From Palsa-883 sp963847615 (GTDB lineage: Bacteria > Pseudomonadota > Alphaproteobacteria > Acetobacterales > Acetobacteraceae), in the NCBI GenBank assembly GCA_963847615.1, contig CAWKAN010000022.1, forward strand, positions 1 to 64,000: a DNA stretch of 64,000 bases, given 5' to 3'. The notes beneath the pieces were generated by a model. It did no database searches, was not told the origin of the DNA, and saw only the letters and a program-made list of their open reading frames with translations. The translations under genes were made by a program, and so were the position numbers. Shown piece by piece: positions 50,067 to 57,503 of the stretch; within the stretch, counting starts at the first letter, position 1, and each line of letters begins with the position of its first letter.

Positions 50067-51404
50067 TCAAATTCCGTGGGTTTCCAGGCGGATCACGCGC
50101 ACCTCCGCCCCTTCCGGCAGGGCGGGTGCGTGCGGCGCGCGCAGGATCAGCGCATCGGCGCGGGCCAGCCTTTGCAGCATCGCCGAATCCTGCACCGGGA
50201 ACGGGGTGGCGATGGTTTCGCCGTGCGGGCCGCGGGTCAGCGTCGCGCGCAGATGGTCCGCCCGCCGGTCATTGGCCGCGAGGCTGCTGCCGAGGCGCGC
50301 CGGCTCGGTGGCCGGCGGCTCGCCCGGCAGGCCAAGCAGGCGGTTGATCGCCGGGACCAGGAACAGGACGGCGCAGACCAGGGCGGAGACCGGGTTGCCC
50401 GGCAGGCCCAGCACCGGGACGCCGGCCGGGGCGGGGCCGAGCCGGCCGAACAGCAGCGGCTTGCCGGGCCGCATCGCGATCTGCCAGAAATCCAGCGCCA
50501 TGCCGCGCTGGCGCAGGCTCTCGATGACCAGGTCGTGGTCGCCGACCGAGGCGCCGCCGGTGGTGACCAGCATCTCCATGCCGCCGACCGCGTCGGCGGT
50601 CGCGGCGATCATGGCGACGTCGTCGCGGGCGACCGGCAGCACCACGGGCGCGCCGCCGGCGGCGCGGACCAGGGCGGCGAGGGCGTGCGAATTGGAGCTG
50701 ACGATGCCGCCCGGCGGGATCGGCTCGCCCGGCATGGCGATCTCGTCGCCGGTGGCCAGGATCGCCACACGCGGGCGGCGGTGCACGCTGATCCAGGGAT
50801 GGTTGGCCGCGGCGGCGAGGCCGACATCGCGCGCCGTCATCCGCCGCCCGGCCGCCACCACGGCGTCGCCGGCGGCGAAGTCCTGCCCGGCGCGGCGGAT
50901 GTGCCGGTTTGCGCTCGCCGCTTCGTTGACGCGGACGGTGTCGCCGTCGCGCGTGGCGTCCTCCTGCAGCAGGATGGTGTCGGCGCCGGCGGGCACGACG
51001 CTGCCGGTGAAGATCCGCACGGCCTCGCCGGGGCCGACGCTGCCGTCGAACGGATGGCCGGCCGGGGCGGTGCCGATGACGCGCAGGGCGGCCCCGAGCG
51101 CGCCGTCGGCGGCGCGCAGCGCGTAGCCGTCCATCGCCGAGACATCCGCCGGCGGCTGGGTCAGGCGCGCCAGCACCGGGGCAGCCGTGACGCGGTTCCA
51201 CGCCTCGGCCAGGCTGACGATCTCCGCCGGGGTCGGGCCGAGGGCGGCCAGGATGCGCGCGCGGGCGTCCTCGACGCTCAACATCGCGGCGTTCGGCGGC
51301 GTCTCGCCGGGCGTCGTCTGGCCGGGTGTCGCCTGGCCGGGTGTCGCCTGGCCGGGTGTCGTCTGGCCGGCCGTCGTCGGGCCGGGTGTTGGGGACGGGG
51401 TCAT
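50067..51404 (-). CDS. moeA: Molybdopterin molybdenumtransferase MoeA
   Basis: 445 residues. MoeA inserts molybdate into adenylated molybdopterin. Motifs: VSAMDGYALRA near residue 85, IFTGSVVPAGADTI, VAILATGDEIAMPG, TTGGASVGDHDLV and LPGNPVSALVCAVLFLVPAI. The first 35 residues are an insert of TTPGQ/ATPGQ repeats made by 15-bp tandem DNA units, which is not part of the normal protein. ATG 51404 overlaps the moaC stop. It is the last gene of trpC-moaC-moeA, followed by lexA with its own promoter. Confidence 0.96.
   Translation of the reverse strand: MTPSPTPGPTTAGQTTPGQATPGQATPGQTTPGETPPNAAMLSVEDARARILAALGPTPAEIVSLAEAWNRVTAAPVLARLTQPPADVSAMDGYALRAADGALGAALRVIGTAPAGHPFDGSVGPGEAVRIFTGSVVPAGADTILLQEDATRDGDTVRVNEAASANRHIRRAGQDFAAGDAVVAAGRRMTARDVGLAAAANHPWISVHRRPRVAILATGDEIAMPGEPIPPGGIVSSNSHALAALVRAAGGAPVVLPVARDDVAMIAATADAVGGMEMLVTTGGASVGDHDLVIESLRQRGMALDFWQIAMRPGKPLLFGRLGPAPAGVPVLGLPGNPVSALVCAVLFLVPAINRLLGLPGEPPATEPARLGSSLAANDRRADHLRATLTRGPHGETIATPFPVQDSAMLQRLARADALILRAPHAPALPEGAEVRVIRLETHGI
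51306..51395 (-). repeat. 15-bp tandem repeat, 6 units, at the moeA 5' end
   Basis: Consensus GCCGGGTGTCGTCTG on the plus strand; four near-identical units and two diverged flanking ones. Encodes QTTPG/QATPG repeats directly after the start region of MoeA. Confidence 0.92.
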
Positions 51405-51895
51405 GGCTGGCTGAACTCCCCGGACTTGCCGCCCGCCTTGTGGGTGACGCGCAGCGCCTCGATCCGCATGGCGCGGTCGACCGCCTTGCACATGTCATAG
51501 ATGGTCAGCGCCGCCACCGCGGCGGCGGTGAGCGCCTCCATCTCCACCCCGGTGCGCCCGGCGGTGCGCACGGTGGCGGCGATCTCGACGGCGTTGGCCG
51601 CCGGGTCCGGGGTCAGCTCCACGCTGACCTGGGTCAGCGGCAGCGGGTGGCACAGCGGGATCAGCTCGGCGGTGCGCTTCGCCGCCATGATGCCGGCCAG
51701 GCGGGCGACGCCGAGCACGTCGCCCTTGGCCGCGGTGCCGGCCTGGATCAGCGCCAGCGTTGCCTTCTGCATGACGATGCGGGCGCAGGCGGTGGCGGTG
51801 CGGTCGGTTTCCGGCTTGGCGGTGACGTCCACCATGGCGGCCTTGCCGGCGGCGTCGAAATGGCTGAGCACGCCCGGGGCGACATCGTCCGTCAT
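51401..51895 (-). CDS. moaC: Cyclic pyranopterin monophosphate synthase MoaC
   Basis: 164 residues. MoaC makes cyclic pyranopterin monophosphate from the MoaA product in molybdenum cofactor synthesis. Landmarks: MVDVTAKPETDRTATA, LIPLCHPLPLTQVSVEL, TGVEMEALTAAAVAALTIYD and MCKAVDRAMRI with the active-site Lys. Start ATG 51895 overlaps the trpC stop, and its own stop overlaps moeA, so trpC-moaC-moeA should be one transcript. Confidence 0.97.
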   Translation of the reverse strand: MTDDVAPGVLSHFDAAGKAAMVDVTAKPETDRTATACARIVMQKATLALIQAGTAAKGDVLGVARLAGIMAAKRTAELIPLCHPLPLTQVSVELTPDPAANAVEIAATVRTAGRTGVEMEALTAAAVAALTIYDMCKAVDRAMRIEALRVTHKAGGKSGEFSQP

Positions 51896-52698
51896 GCGGC
51901 GGCACCGAGCAGGGCGCGGGTTGCGGCGCCGACGTCCGGCTGGCGCATCAGGCTTTCGCCCACCAGGAAGCCGCGCGCGCCCGCGGCGGCCAGCCGGATG
52001 ATGTCGGCGGGCGTGCGGATGCCGCTCTCCGCGACCAGGAAACGGTCGGCGGGAAGCTCGGCGGCGAGCGCCTCCGTGGTTGCAAGATCTGTTTTCAACG
52101 TCTTGAGATTGCGGTTGTTGATGCCGATCAGGTGGGTCTTCAGCCGCAGCGCGCGATCCAGTTCGGCGCGGTCGTGCACCTCGGCCAGCACGTCCATGCC
52201 GAGATCGGCCGCGGCGGCCTCCAGGTCAATGGCCAGCGCGTCGTCCAGCGCGGCGAGGATCAGCAGCACGCAGTCGGCCCCCATCGCCCGGCTCTCGAAG
52301 ATCTGCCAGAGGTCGAGCATGAAGTCCTTGCGGATCACCGGCAGCGCCACGGCGGCGCGGGCAGCGGCGAGGTGCGCTGTATCACCCTGAAAATACGGCA
52401 TATCCGTCAGCACTGACAGGCAGGTCGCGCCGCCCGCCTGATAGGCCAGCGCCAGCGCCGCCGGGTCGAAGTCCGGCCGGATCAACCCGCCGGAGGGCGA
52501 GGCCTTCTTGATCTCGGCGATCAGGCCGAACCCGCGTGCCGCGGCGGCCTGGCGCAAGGCGCGAGCGAAGCCGCGCGGCGCGTCAGCCGTCGCCGCGATG
52601 TGGGTCCGCAGGGCAGCGAGGCTGGTCTCGCGCCGCCGGCGGGCCGTCTCCACGCGCGTGTCGGCGCAAATCCGGGCGAGTGCATCAGACGGGTCCAT
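51892..52698 (-). CDS. trpC: Indole-3-glycerol phosphate synthase
   Basis: 268 residues, TIM-barrel enzyme of tryptophan synthesis that closes the indole ring. LIAEIKKASPSGGLIRPDFD carries the catalytic Lys; VLTDMPYFQG, VIRKDFMLDLWQI, LIGINNRNLKTLKTDL and LVAESGIRTPADI follow in order. First gene of an operon with moaC and moeA, an order widespread in alphaproteobacteria, where trpD often precedes. Here a nested-palindrome element lies 47 bp upstream of ATG 52698, so any trpGD genes have been separated from it. Confidence 0.97.
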   Translation of the reverse strand: MDPSDALARICADTRVETARRRRETSLAALRTHIAATADAPRGFARALRQAAAARGFGLIAEIKKASPSGGLIRPDFDPAALALAYQAGGATCLSVLTDMPYFQGDTAHLAAARAAVALPVIRKDFMLDLWQIFESRAMGADCVLLILAALDDALAIDLEAAAADLGMDVLAEVHDRAELDRALRLKTHLIGINNRNLKTLKTDLATTEALAAELPADRFLVAESGIRTPADIIRLAAAGARGFLVGESLMRQPDVGAATRALLGAAA

Positions 52699-52744
52699 CC
52701 CTGCGTCCTACGGCAGGCGGCGGCCCCGGTCCATATGCCCCGCC

Positions 52745-53084
52745 GGGGCGACCAAGCGAAGGCCAGGGGCTCCGCCCCTGGACCCCGCCAAGGGGCGCTG
52801 CCCCTTAGAACCCCGCCAAGGGCGGAGCCCTTGGAACCCTTCACTGGGAGTGTGGGGATGGGGAGGGGGCGCGCGGGCGCGGCGCAGGGGGCGTCCGGTG
52901 CGCCGGACGCCCCCTGCGCCGCGCCCGCGCGCCCCCTCCCCATCCCCACACTCCCAGTCATGGAGTCCAGAGGCCGCTGCCGGCGCCTGCCCCCGGGCAC
53001 TTGTCCCGGGGGGTGGGGGTCCAGGGGGCAAAGCCCCCTGGCGGGGTCCAGGGGCGGAGCCCCTGGCCTTCGCTTGGTTGCCCC
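52745..53084. mobile_element. Nested-palindrome intergenic element, copy C
   Basis: The clearest copy, about 340 bp. Terminal inverted repeats of about 52 bp begin GGGGCGACCAAGCGAAGGCC at 52745 and end at 53084 with two mismatches. The central hairpin arms 52843-52898 and 52903-52958 (56 bp each) match perfectly around TGCG. The right side module (ATGGAGTCCAGAGGCCGCTG) carries an extra insert with CCCCCGGGCACTTGTCCCGG. It fills the whole gap between the GMC gene stop (5 bp away) and trpC. Confidence 0.93.
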
Positions 53085-53088
53085 GTGG

Positions 53089-54657
53089 TCAGATCTCGTG
53101 GCGGCTCAGCATGCCGGCCATGTTTTCCGCCTGGCGGATTGCCAGGGCGACGATGGTCAGTGTCGGGTTGCAGGCGGCGCCCGAGGTGAACTGGCTGCCG
53201 TCGGAGACGAACAGGTTCTTCACGTCGTGCGTCTGGCCGAACTTGTTCACCACGCCGTCCTTCGCATTCGCGCTCATGCGGTTGGTACCCAGGTTGTGCG
53301 TGCTGGGGTATGGCGGGGTCCGGAAGGTCCGCGTGGCGCCCACGGCCTCGTAGATCGCCGCGCCCTGGCGATAGGCGTGCGCGCGCATCTTCGTATCGTT
53401 CTCGTGGTCGTCATAATGCACCGAGGCGACCTGCATGCCGTTCTTGTCACGCACCTTCGGGTCGAGCGTGACGCGGTTGGTTTCGCGCGCCATGTCCTCG
53501 CCGACGATCCACATGCCGGCCATGTTCGGATAGTCCTCCATTGCGCTGGTGAAATCGCGGCCCCATTCCCCTGGGTTGAGGAAGGCGGCCATGAACGGCA
53601 AGCCGAGCGACAGCGTCTCCAGCTCGTAGCCGCCGACGAAGCCCCGCTTGGTGTTCAGCGCCGCCTCGTCGCGCACGATGCCGGCCATCGTGGTGCCGCG
53701 ATACATGTGCACCGGCTTGTCGAAGGCGGCATAGACGCTGCCGGTCATGTGCCGCATGTAGTTGCGTCCGACCTGGCCCGAGCTGTTGGCCAGCCCGTTG
53801 GGGAACATCGCGGAGGCGCTGTTCAGCAGCAGACGGGGGCTTTCCAGCGAATTGCCGGCGACCGCCACGGCACGGGCGCGCTGGCGCTGGGTCTTGCCCT
53901 GGGCATCGACATAGACCACGCCGGTCGCGTGGCCGGCCTTGTCGTGCTCGATGTGCAGCGCCATGCAGCCGGAGCGCACCTCCAGCTTGCCGGTGGCCTC
54001 GCCCTTCGGGATCTCGGTATAGAGCGTCGACCACTTGGCGCCGGACTTGCAGCCCTGGAAGCAGAAGCCGATCTGCTGGCAACTGCCGCGGCCGTCGCGC
54101 GGCTCGCTGTTGATCGCCATGTTGCCGGTGTGCACCTCCTTGTAGCCCAGCTTCGTTGCGCCGGCGTGCATCACCTTGAAGTTGTTGTTGCCCGGCAGGC
54201 GCGGGATGCCGTTGGTGCCGGTCACGCCCATCTTGGACTCGGCCTTGGCGTAATACGGCTCAAGCTCCGCCAGGGTGATCGGCCAGTCCATCAGGTTGGC
54301 GCCGGGCAGCGCGCCGTAGACGGTGCGGGTCTTGAACTCGTGCTCCTGGAAGCGCAGCGAGGCGCCCGCCCAATGCACGGTGGAGCCGCCGACCGCCTTG
54401 ACGATCCAGGCCGGCAGGTTGGGAAAATCCTTGTGCACGCGCCAGGTGCCGGACGTCGTGCGCATGTCCTTCCAGGCGAGCTGGGTGAAGCTCTCCCATT
54501 CGTCGTTGATGAAGTCGGGGATCTCGTAGCGGCCGCCGGCCTCCAGGATCACCACCTTGATGCCGCGTTGCGCCAGCTCGTTGCCGAGCGTGCCGCCGCC
54601 GGCGCCGGAGCCGACGATGCAGATGACGCCGTCGTCGTTCAGATCGAAGCTTGCCAT
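53089..54657 (-). CDS. GMC-family oxidoreductase, large subunit of a Tat-linked dehydrogenase
   Basis: 522 residues. FAD-binding N-terminus CIVGSGAGGGTLGNELAQRG and VVILEAGG; GGSTVHWAGASLRF and AVAVAGNSLESPRLLLNSAS are GMC motifs; the C-terminal region has AACNPTLTIVALAIRQAENM with PYPSTHNLGTNRMS. It resembles the flavin subunit of gluconate 2-dehydrogenase and related membrane-bound sugar or alcohol dehydrogenases. No own signal peptide, as expected if it rides out with its Tat partner encoded 19 bp upstream. A cytochrome c gene lies two genes further upstream. Substrate unknown. Confidence 0.92.
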   Translation of the reverse strand: MASFDLNDDGVICIVGSGAGGGTLGNELAQRGIKVVILEAGGRYEIPDFINDEWESFTQLAWKDMRTTSGTWRVHKDFPNLPAWIVKAVGGSTVHWAGASLRFQEHEFKTRTVYGALPGANLMDWPITLAELEPYYAKAESKMGVTGTNGIPRLPGNNNFKVMHAGATKLGYKEVHTGNMAINSEPRDGRGSCQQIGFCFQGCKSGAKWSTLYTEIPKGEATGKLEVRSGCMALHIEHDKAGHATGVVYVDAQGKTQRQRARAVAVAGNSLESPRLLLNSASAMFPNGLANSSGQVGRNYMRHMTGSVYAAFDKPVHMYRGTTMAGIVRDEAALNTKRGFVGGYELETLSLGLPFMAAFLNPGEWGRDFTSAMEDYPNMAGMWIVGEDMARETNRVTLDPKVRDKNGMQVASVHYDDHENDTKMRAHAYRQGAAIYEAVGATRTFRTPPYPSTHNLGTNRMSANAKDGVVNKFGQTHDVKNLFVSDGSQFTSGAACNPTLTIVALAIRQAENMAGMLSRHEI

Positions 54658-54676
54658 TGTCGTTTCCCCCGGATCT

Positions 54677-55204
54677 TCAGCTCAGCCAGTCGATGTCGTC
54701 GAAGCCGCGGTGGATGTAACCGCCCTTGTCGGCCGAGGCGCCCTCGTAGCCGAACTTCATCCACAGTGCTTTCTGGTTGTACAGCGTCACCACAAGGTCC
54801 GAGCGCAGCTTGCCGAAGAACGCCGTGGCCTCGATGACCTTGAGGATCGCCACGCGGTCGGTTTCCTCGGGCACCGCCAGATAGGCCGTGCCATGCCGCT
54901 TGTGCGCCTCGGCATCGAGGGCGGCACAGCCCTTGGTCATCATCTCGCGCACCGCCGGCGCCGCGCTGTCGTAGCCGGCGACGGCGGTGATGTAGTGCGC
55001 ATCGACCAGGCGGTCATGCGGGTAGATGTCGCGGGCCGCGCGCGCCAGCGTCGCCATGGTGGCCGGCGTCAGGTTTTTCGCCGCCTGCGCCCAGGCGGCC
55101 TCCGGCGCGATCGCCATGCCGGCGGCGATGCCGGGCACGGCGATCGCCCCCCCGCGCAATACGCCGCGGCGGGTGACCAGGCTGCGTCGATCGACAACTC
55201 TCAT
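54677..55204 (-). CDS. Tat-exported small subunit (gluconate 2-dehydrogenase subunit 3-like)
   Basis: 175 residues with a Tat signal: SLVTRRGVLRGGAIAVPGIA, cleaved probably after AWAQA near residue 41. The mature part, TPATMATLARAARDIYPHDR, KVIEATAFFGKLRSDLV and YNQKALWMKFGYEG, matches the small subunit of FAD-GMC dehydrogenases. In that family it carries the flavoprotein across the membrane by the Tat route. It is directly followed by the GMC gene. Confidence 0.9.
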   Translation of the reverse strand: MRVVDRRSLVTRRGVLRGGAIAVPGIAAGMAIAPEAAWAQAAKNLTPATMATLARAARDIYPHDRLVDAHYITAVAGYDSAAPAVREMMTKGCAALDAEAHKRHGTAYLAVPEETDRVAILKVIEATAFFGKLRSDLVVTLYNQKALWMKFGYEGASADKGGYIHRGFDDIDWLS

Positions 55205-55236
55205 GGTGGTTCCTCCGGTTTTTGTCGGGTTGCGGG

Positions 55237-55632
55237 TCAGCGGTAGCGGCCGTACCGCTCCAGGACCTCGATGCGGTAGCCGTCGGGATCGGTGACGAAG
55301 AAGAAGCGCGCCATCAGCGCGCCGTCGCGATGGAACTCCTTCACCGGTTCGGGGTGCAGCCCCTCGGCGGCGAACCGCGCCTGCTCGGCCGCGGCATCGG
55401 CCACCACAAAGGCGATGTGGCCGTAGCCCTGGCCGTGCTCATAGGGCGCGGTGCGGCCGTGGTTGATCGTCAGTTCCAGCTCGAAATCATCTTCCGCCCC
55501 GCGCAGATAGACCAGGGTGAAGCCGTCGAAGGCGTAACGGTCGGCGACCTCGAGGCCGAAGGCGCGGCGGTAGAAATCCACGCTACGCGCCTCGTCGAGC
55601 ACGCGGATCATGCAGTGGATCGGCTTGGCCAT
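55237..55632 (-). CDS. Glyoxalase I-like (VOC superfamily) protein
   Basis: 131 residues, lactoylglutathione lyase type: KPIHCMIRVLDEARSVDFYR with the first metal His, ELELTINHGRTAPYEHGQGY, GHIAFVVADAAAEQA and FVTDPDGYRIEVLERY with the final Glu. Metal ligands (His, Glu, His, Glu) appear present, so it may be a true glyoxalase detoxifying methylglyoxal with glutathione. It lies between the cytochrome c gene (2 bp) and the Tat subunit gene (32 bp), a likely co-transcribed insertion in the dehydrogenase set. Confidence 0.88.
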   Translation of the reverse strand: MAKPIHCMIRVLDEARSVDFYRRAFGLEVADRYAFDGFTLVYLRGAEDDFELELTINHGRTAPYEHGQGYGHIAFVVADAAAEQARFAAEGLHPEPVKEFHRDGALMARFFFVTDPDGYRIEVLERYGRYR

Positions 55633-55634
55633 GC

Positions 55635-56027
55635 TCAGTGCGGCTCCTTCAGCCAGTCGATGATCTGTTGGCGGGTCGCCGGATTGGCCTGGCGATAGGC
55701 CATCACCGCGCCGGGGATCACGGCCTGCGGATTGGCCAGCCAGGCGTCCAGGCGTGCCGCGTCCCAGGTGAAGTGCGCGGCGGCGAACCCGGACGAATAG
55801 CTGAATCCCGCCACGCTGCCGGCCGGGCGGCCGAACACCCCGCCGAGCGGCGGCCCCTGGCGCATCGGCTCGTTCGCCGACAGCGTGTGGCAGGTGCCGC
55901 ACTGGTTGCGGAACAACGTCGCCGCGTCGGGTCCGGCCCCCGGCGCCGGCAGGGGGAACTGCGCCCGCGCCGCCGGTGCGAAGACGATGGAAGACAAGAC
56001 CAGACAGATCCGCGGATACGACGGCAT
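55635..56027 (-). CDS. Exported mono-haem cytochrome c
   Basis: 130 residues with a signal peptide of about 22 residues (LVLSSIVFAPAARA). CGTCH near residues 43-47 binds haem covalently; the probable Met ligand is in GAVMAYRQANPA near 108. It has the class I layout and ends WLKEPH. In the periplasm it would take electrons from the GMC dehydrogenase encoded three genes downstream and pass them to the respiratory chain. Such dehydrogenases often have a three-haem cytochrome; a single-haem one is less common. Confidence 0.92.
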   Translation of the reverse strand: MPSYPRICLVLSSIVFAPAARAQFPLPAPGAGPDAATLFRNQCGTCHTLSANEPMRQGPPLGGVFGRPAGSVAGFSYSSGFAAAHFTWDAARLDAWLANPQAVIPGAVMAYRQANPATRQQIIDWLKEPH

Positions 56028-56110
56028 CGGGCGCCTCGGCTGTTCCGACCCGACGATGCCAGCCCGCCGCGGCGAGCAGGTAGTAGCCGGCTACGACATC
56101 GCCGCCGGCG

Positions 56111-56434
56111 CTACTCGGCCGCGACCGGCAGCGCCGCCGGCATCGATCGCGCGGACACCTGCTGAGCGTGCAGCTCCTCGTTGCGCAGGTAGTGCATGCA
56201 GGTGACCCGCAGGAACGAGGTGAAGTTCTGCACGTTGCCGACCCGCTCGACGATCTCATCGTACAGCACGGCGACGAACCGCGACAGGCCGAGCTGCTCC
56301 TTCGCCGCGATCTCCTCCAGCGTGGCCCAGAACGCCGCCTCCAGCCGGATCGAGGTGCTGTGGCCGTGCAGCCGGAGGGCACGCGTCTCCGGATGATAGG
56401 TCGCTGGGTCCTGTGAAACGAACAGGTTGCACAT
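56111..56434 (-). CDS. Ribbon-helix-helix domain protein
   Basis: 107 residues. The central part ALRLHGHSTSIRLEAAFWAT, LEEIAAKEQLGLSRFVAVLY matches the ribbon-helix-helix domain found in small alphaproteobacterial DNA-binding proteins. The rest (FTSFLRVTCMHYLRNEEL) is helical. Likely a transcriptional regulator; the target is unknown. It is 83 bp upstream of the cytochrome gene in the same direction and could control the dehydrogenase cluster. ATG 56434 has GGAGGAGGCGCCC just before it. Confidence 0.82.
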   Translation of the reverse strand: MCNLFVSQDPATYHPETRALRLHGHSTSIRLEAAFWATLEEIAAKEQLGLSRFVAVLYDEIVERVGNVQNFTSFLRVTCMHYLRNEELHAQQVSARSMPAALPVAAE

Positions 56435-56670
56435 GGGCGCCTCCTCCTGATGCCGGCTGATACCGGTCTTCGCGCGACACTATAGGGCCGCGCCGTGAGG
56501 CGGTGAAAGGGCAGGGCGGTGAAACGGATGGGCACGGCGGCCAGCCTGTCTCGCGCTGGCGGTGGGCCGTCTCGCCGATCGACGCGGCGCCGGGCGCTTG
56601 CGTCGAACCTCTGCCTCCAGGTGACAAGCCGCAGCCGGTGTTGGCGGTCCACCCGGTTGCAAGCGGGACA

Positions 56671-57066
56671 TCAGACCATGAGGATCGAGGGGCTGTAGCC
56701 CGCGACCCTGGCATCGTGCGTCAGCAAGCGGAATGGTTCGGTCAGTGCCTGGGCGACCAGCAGCCGATCGAACGGATCGGCGTGCAGCATCGGCAACGCC
56801 TCGACCGCGGCGGCGTCGGCCGGCGCAATGCTCACCAACGCATAGCCGGAGGCCTGGAAATACCGCAGGGCGGTCCCGCCGGACACCGGCATGTCGTTGC
56901 GCCCGCCACGGGCAAGCGCGTGCTTGATCGCGATCTCCCAAACGCTCGCGGCACTGACGAACACGTCGTTCGCCGGGTCGCTGATCAGCTCCCGCGCCCG
57001 GGCGGACAGACGCGGATCGTCCACCACCGCCCACAACGCGATGTGGGTGTCCAGCAGCAGCCTCAT
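56671..57066 (-). CDS. vapC: PIN-domain toxin (VapC type)
   Basis: 131 residues. PIN-domain ribonucleases cut tRNA or rRNA when freed from the antitoxin. The acidic site is visible: Asp6 in LLLDTHIALW, Glu in SAASVWEIAIKHAL, and Asp residues in LHADPFDRLLVAQAL. Its start ATG 57066 overlaps the stop of the antitoxin gene, the usual antitoxin-toxin order. Confidence 0.93.
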   Translation of the reverse strand: MRLLLDTHIALWAVVDDPRLSARARELISDPANDVFVSAASVWEIAIKHALARGGRNDMPVSGGTALRYFQASGYALVSIAPADAAAVEALPMLHADPFDRLLVAQALTEPFRLLTHDARVAGYSPSILMV

Positions 57067-57308
57067 GGGTCGGTCCGCTGGAACAACGCGGCGACGGCGG
57101 CTTCGTCGCCGTCGATCGTGTCCGGCACCACGAACTGGCCCTTGGCGATGCCGATCCGTCGCGCCGCGGGCCGCGCGGTCACCGCCACGAGGCGCGCGGC
57201 GGGCCGGCCGTTGCGGGCGATGATGATCTCGGTCTCGTCACCGCGTTCCACCGCCTCCACCAGCCGCGAGAGGCTGGATTTGGCCTCCAACATATTCACC
57301 ACGTGCAT
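57063..57308 (-). CDS. Phd/YefM-type antitoxin
   Basis: 81 residues. MHVVNMLEAKSSLSRLVEAV followed by ETEIIIARNGRPAARLV is the Phd/YefM DNA-binding N-terminus; the C-terminal RIGIAKGQFVVPDTIDGDEA should wrap the toxin. It precedes vapC with a 4-bp overlap. An imperfect inverted sequence near CAGACCAGACCAGATTAAGA (57325-57345) upstream may be its operator, by analogy with autoregulated modules. Confidence 0.92.
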   Translation of the reverse strand: MHVVNMLEAKSSLSRLVEAVERGDETEIIIARNGRPAARLVAVTARPAARRIGIAKGQFVVPDTIDGDEAAVAALFQRTDP

Positions 57309-57503
57309 GCCGCGCTCCTTAGCCAGACCAGACCAGATTAAGATCGGGGACCGCCCGGATTCAATGGGCGAACGCCAGGATTTGCGCCGTCCCGCCTGGT
57401 TGGCCTTCCGCTGGACACCTTCCCCTGGGCGCCTCCCCCCTGGGCACCTCCCCTGGAAGGTCGCCCTGCCGCTCGCCGGACATCGCCCCGGCCGGCCGGC
57501 GCC

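Noticed and set aside
52699..53088. trp leader or attenuator upstream of trpC
   Set aside because: The region is fully occupied by the palindromic element; no leader peptide with Trp codons is seen.
57325..57345. Direct repeats CCAGACCAGACCAGA as a phage attachment site
   Set aside because: No integrase or second copy; an antitoxin operator is a simpler reading.
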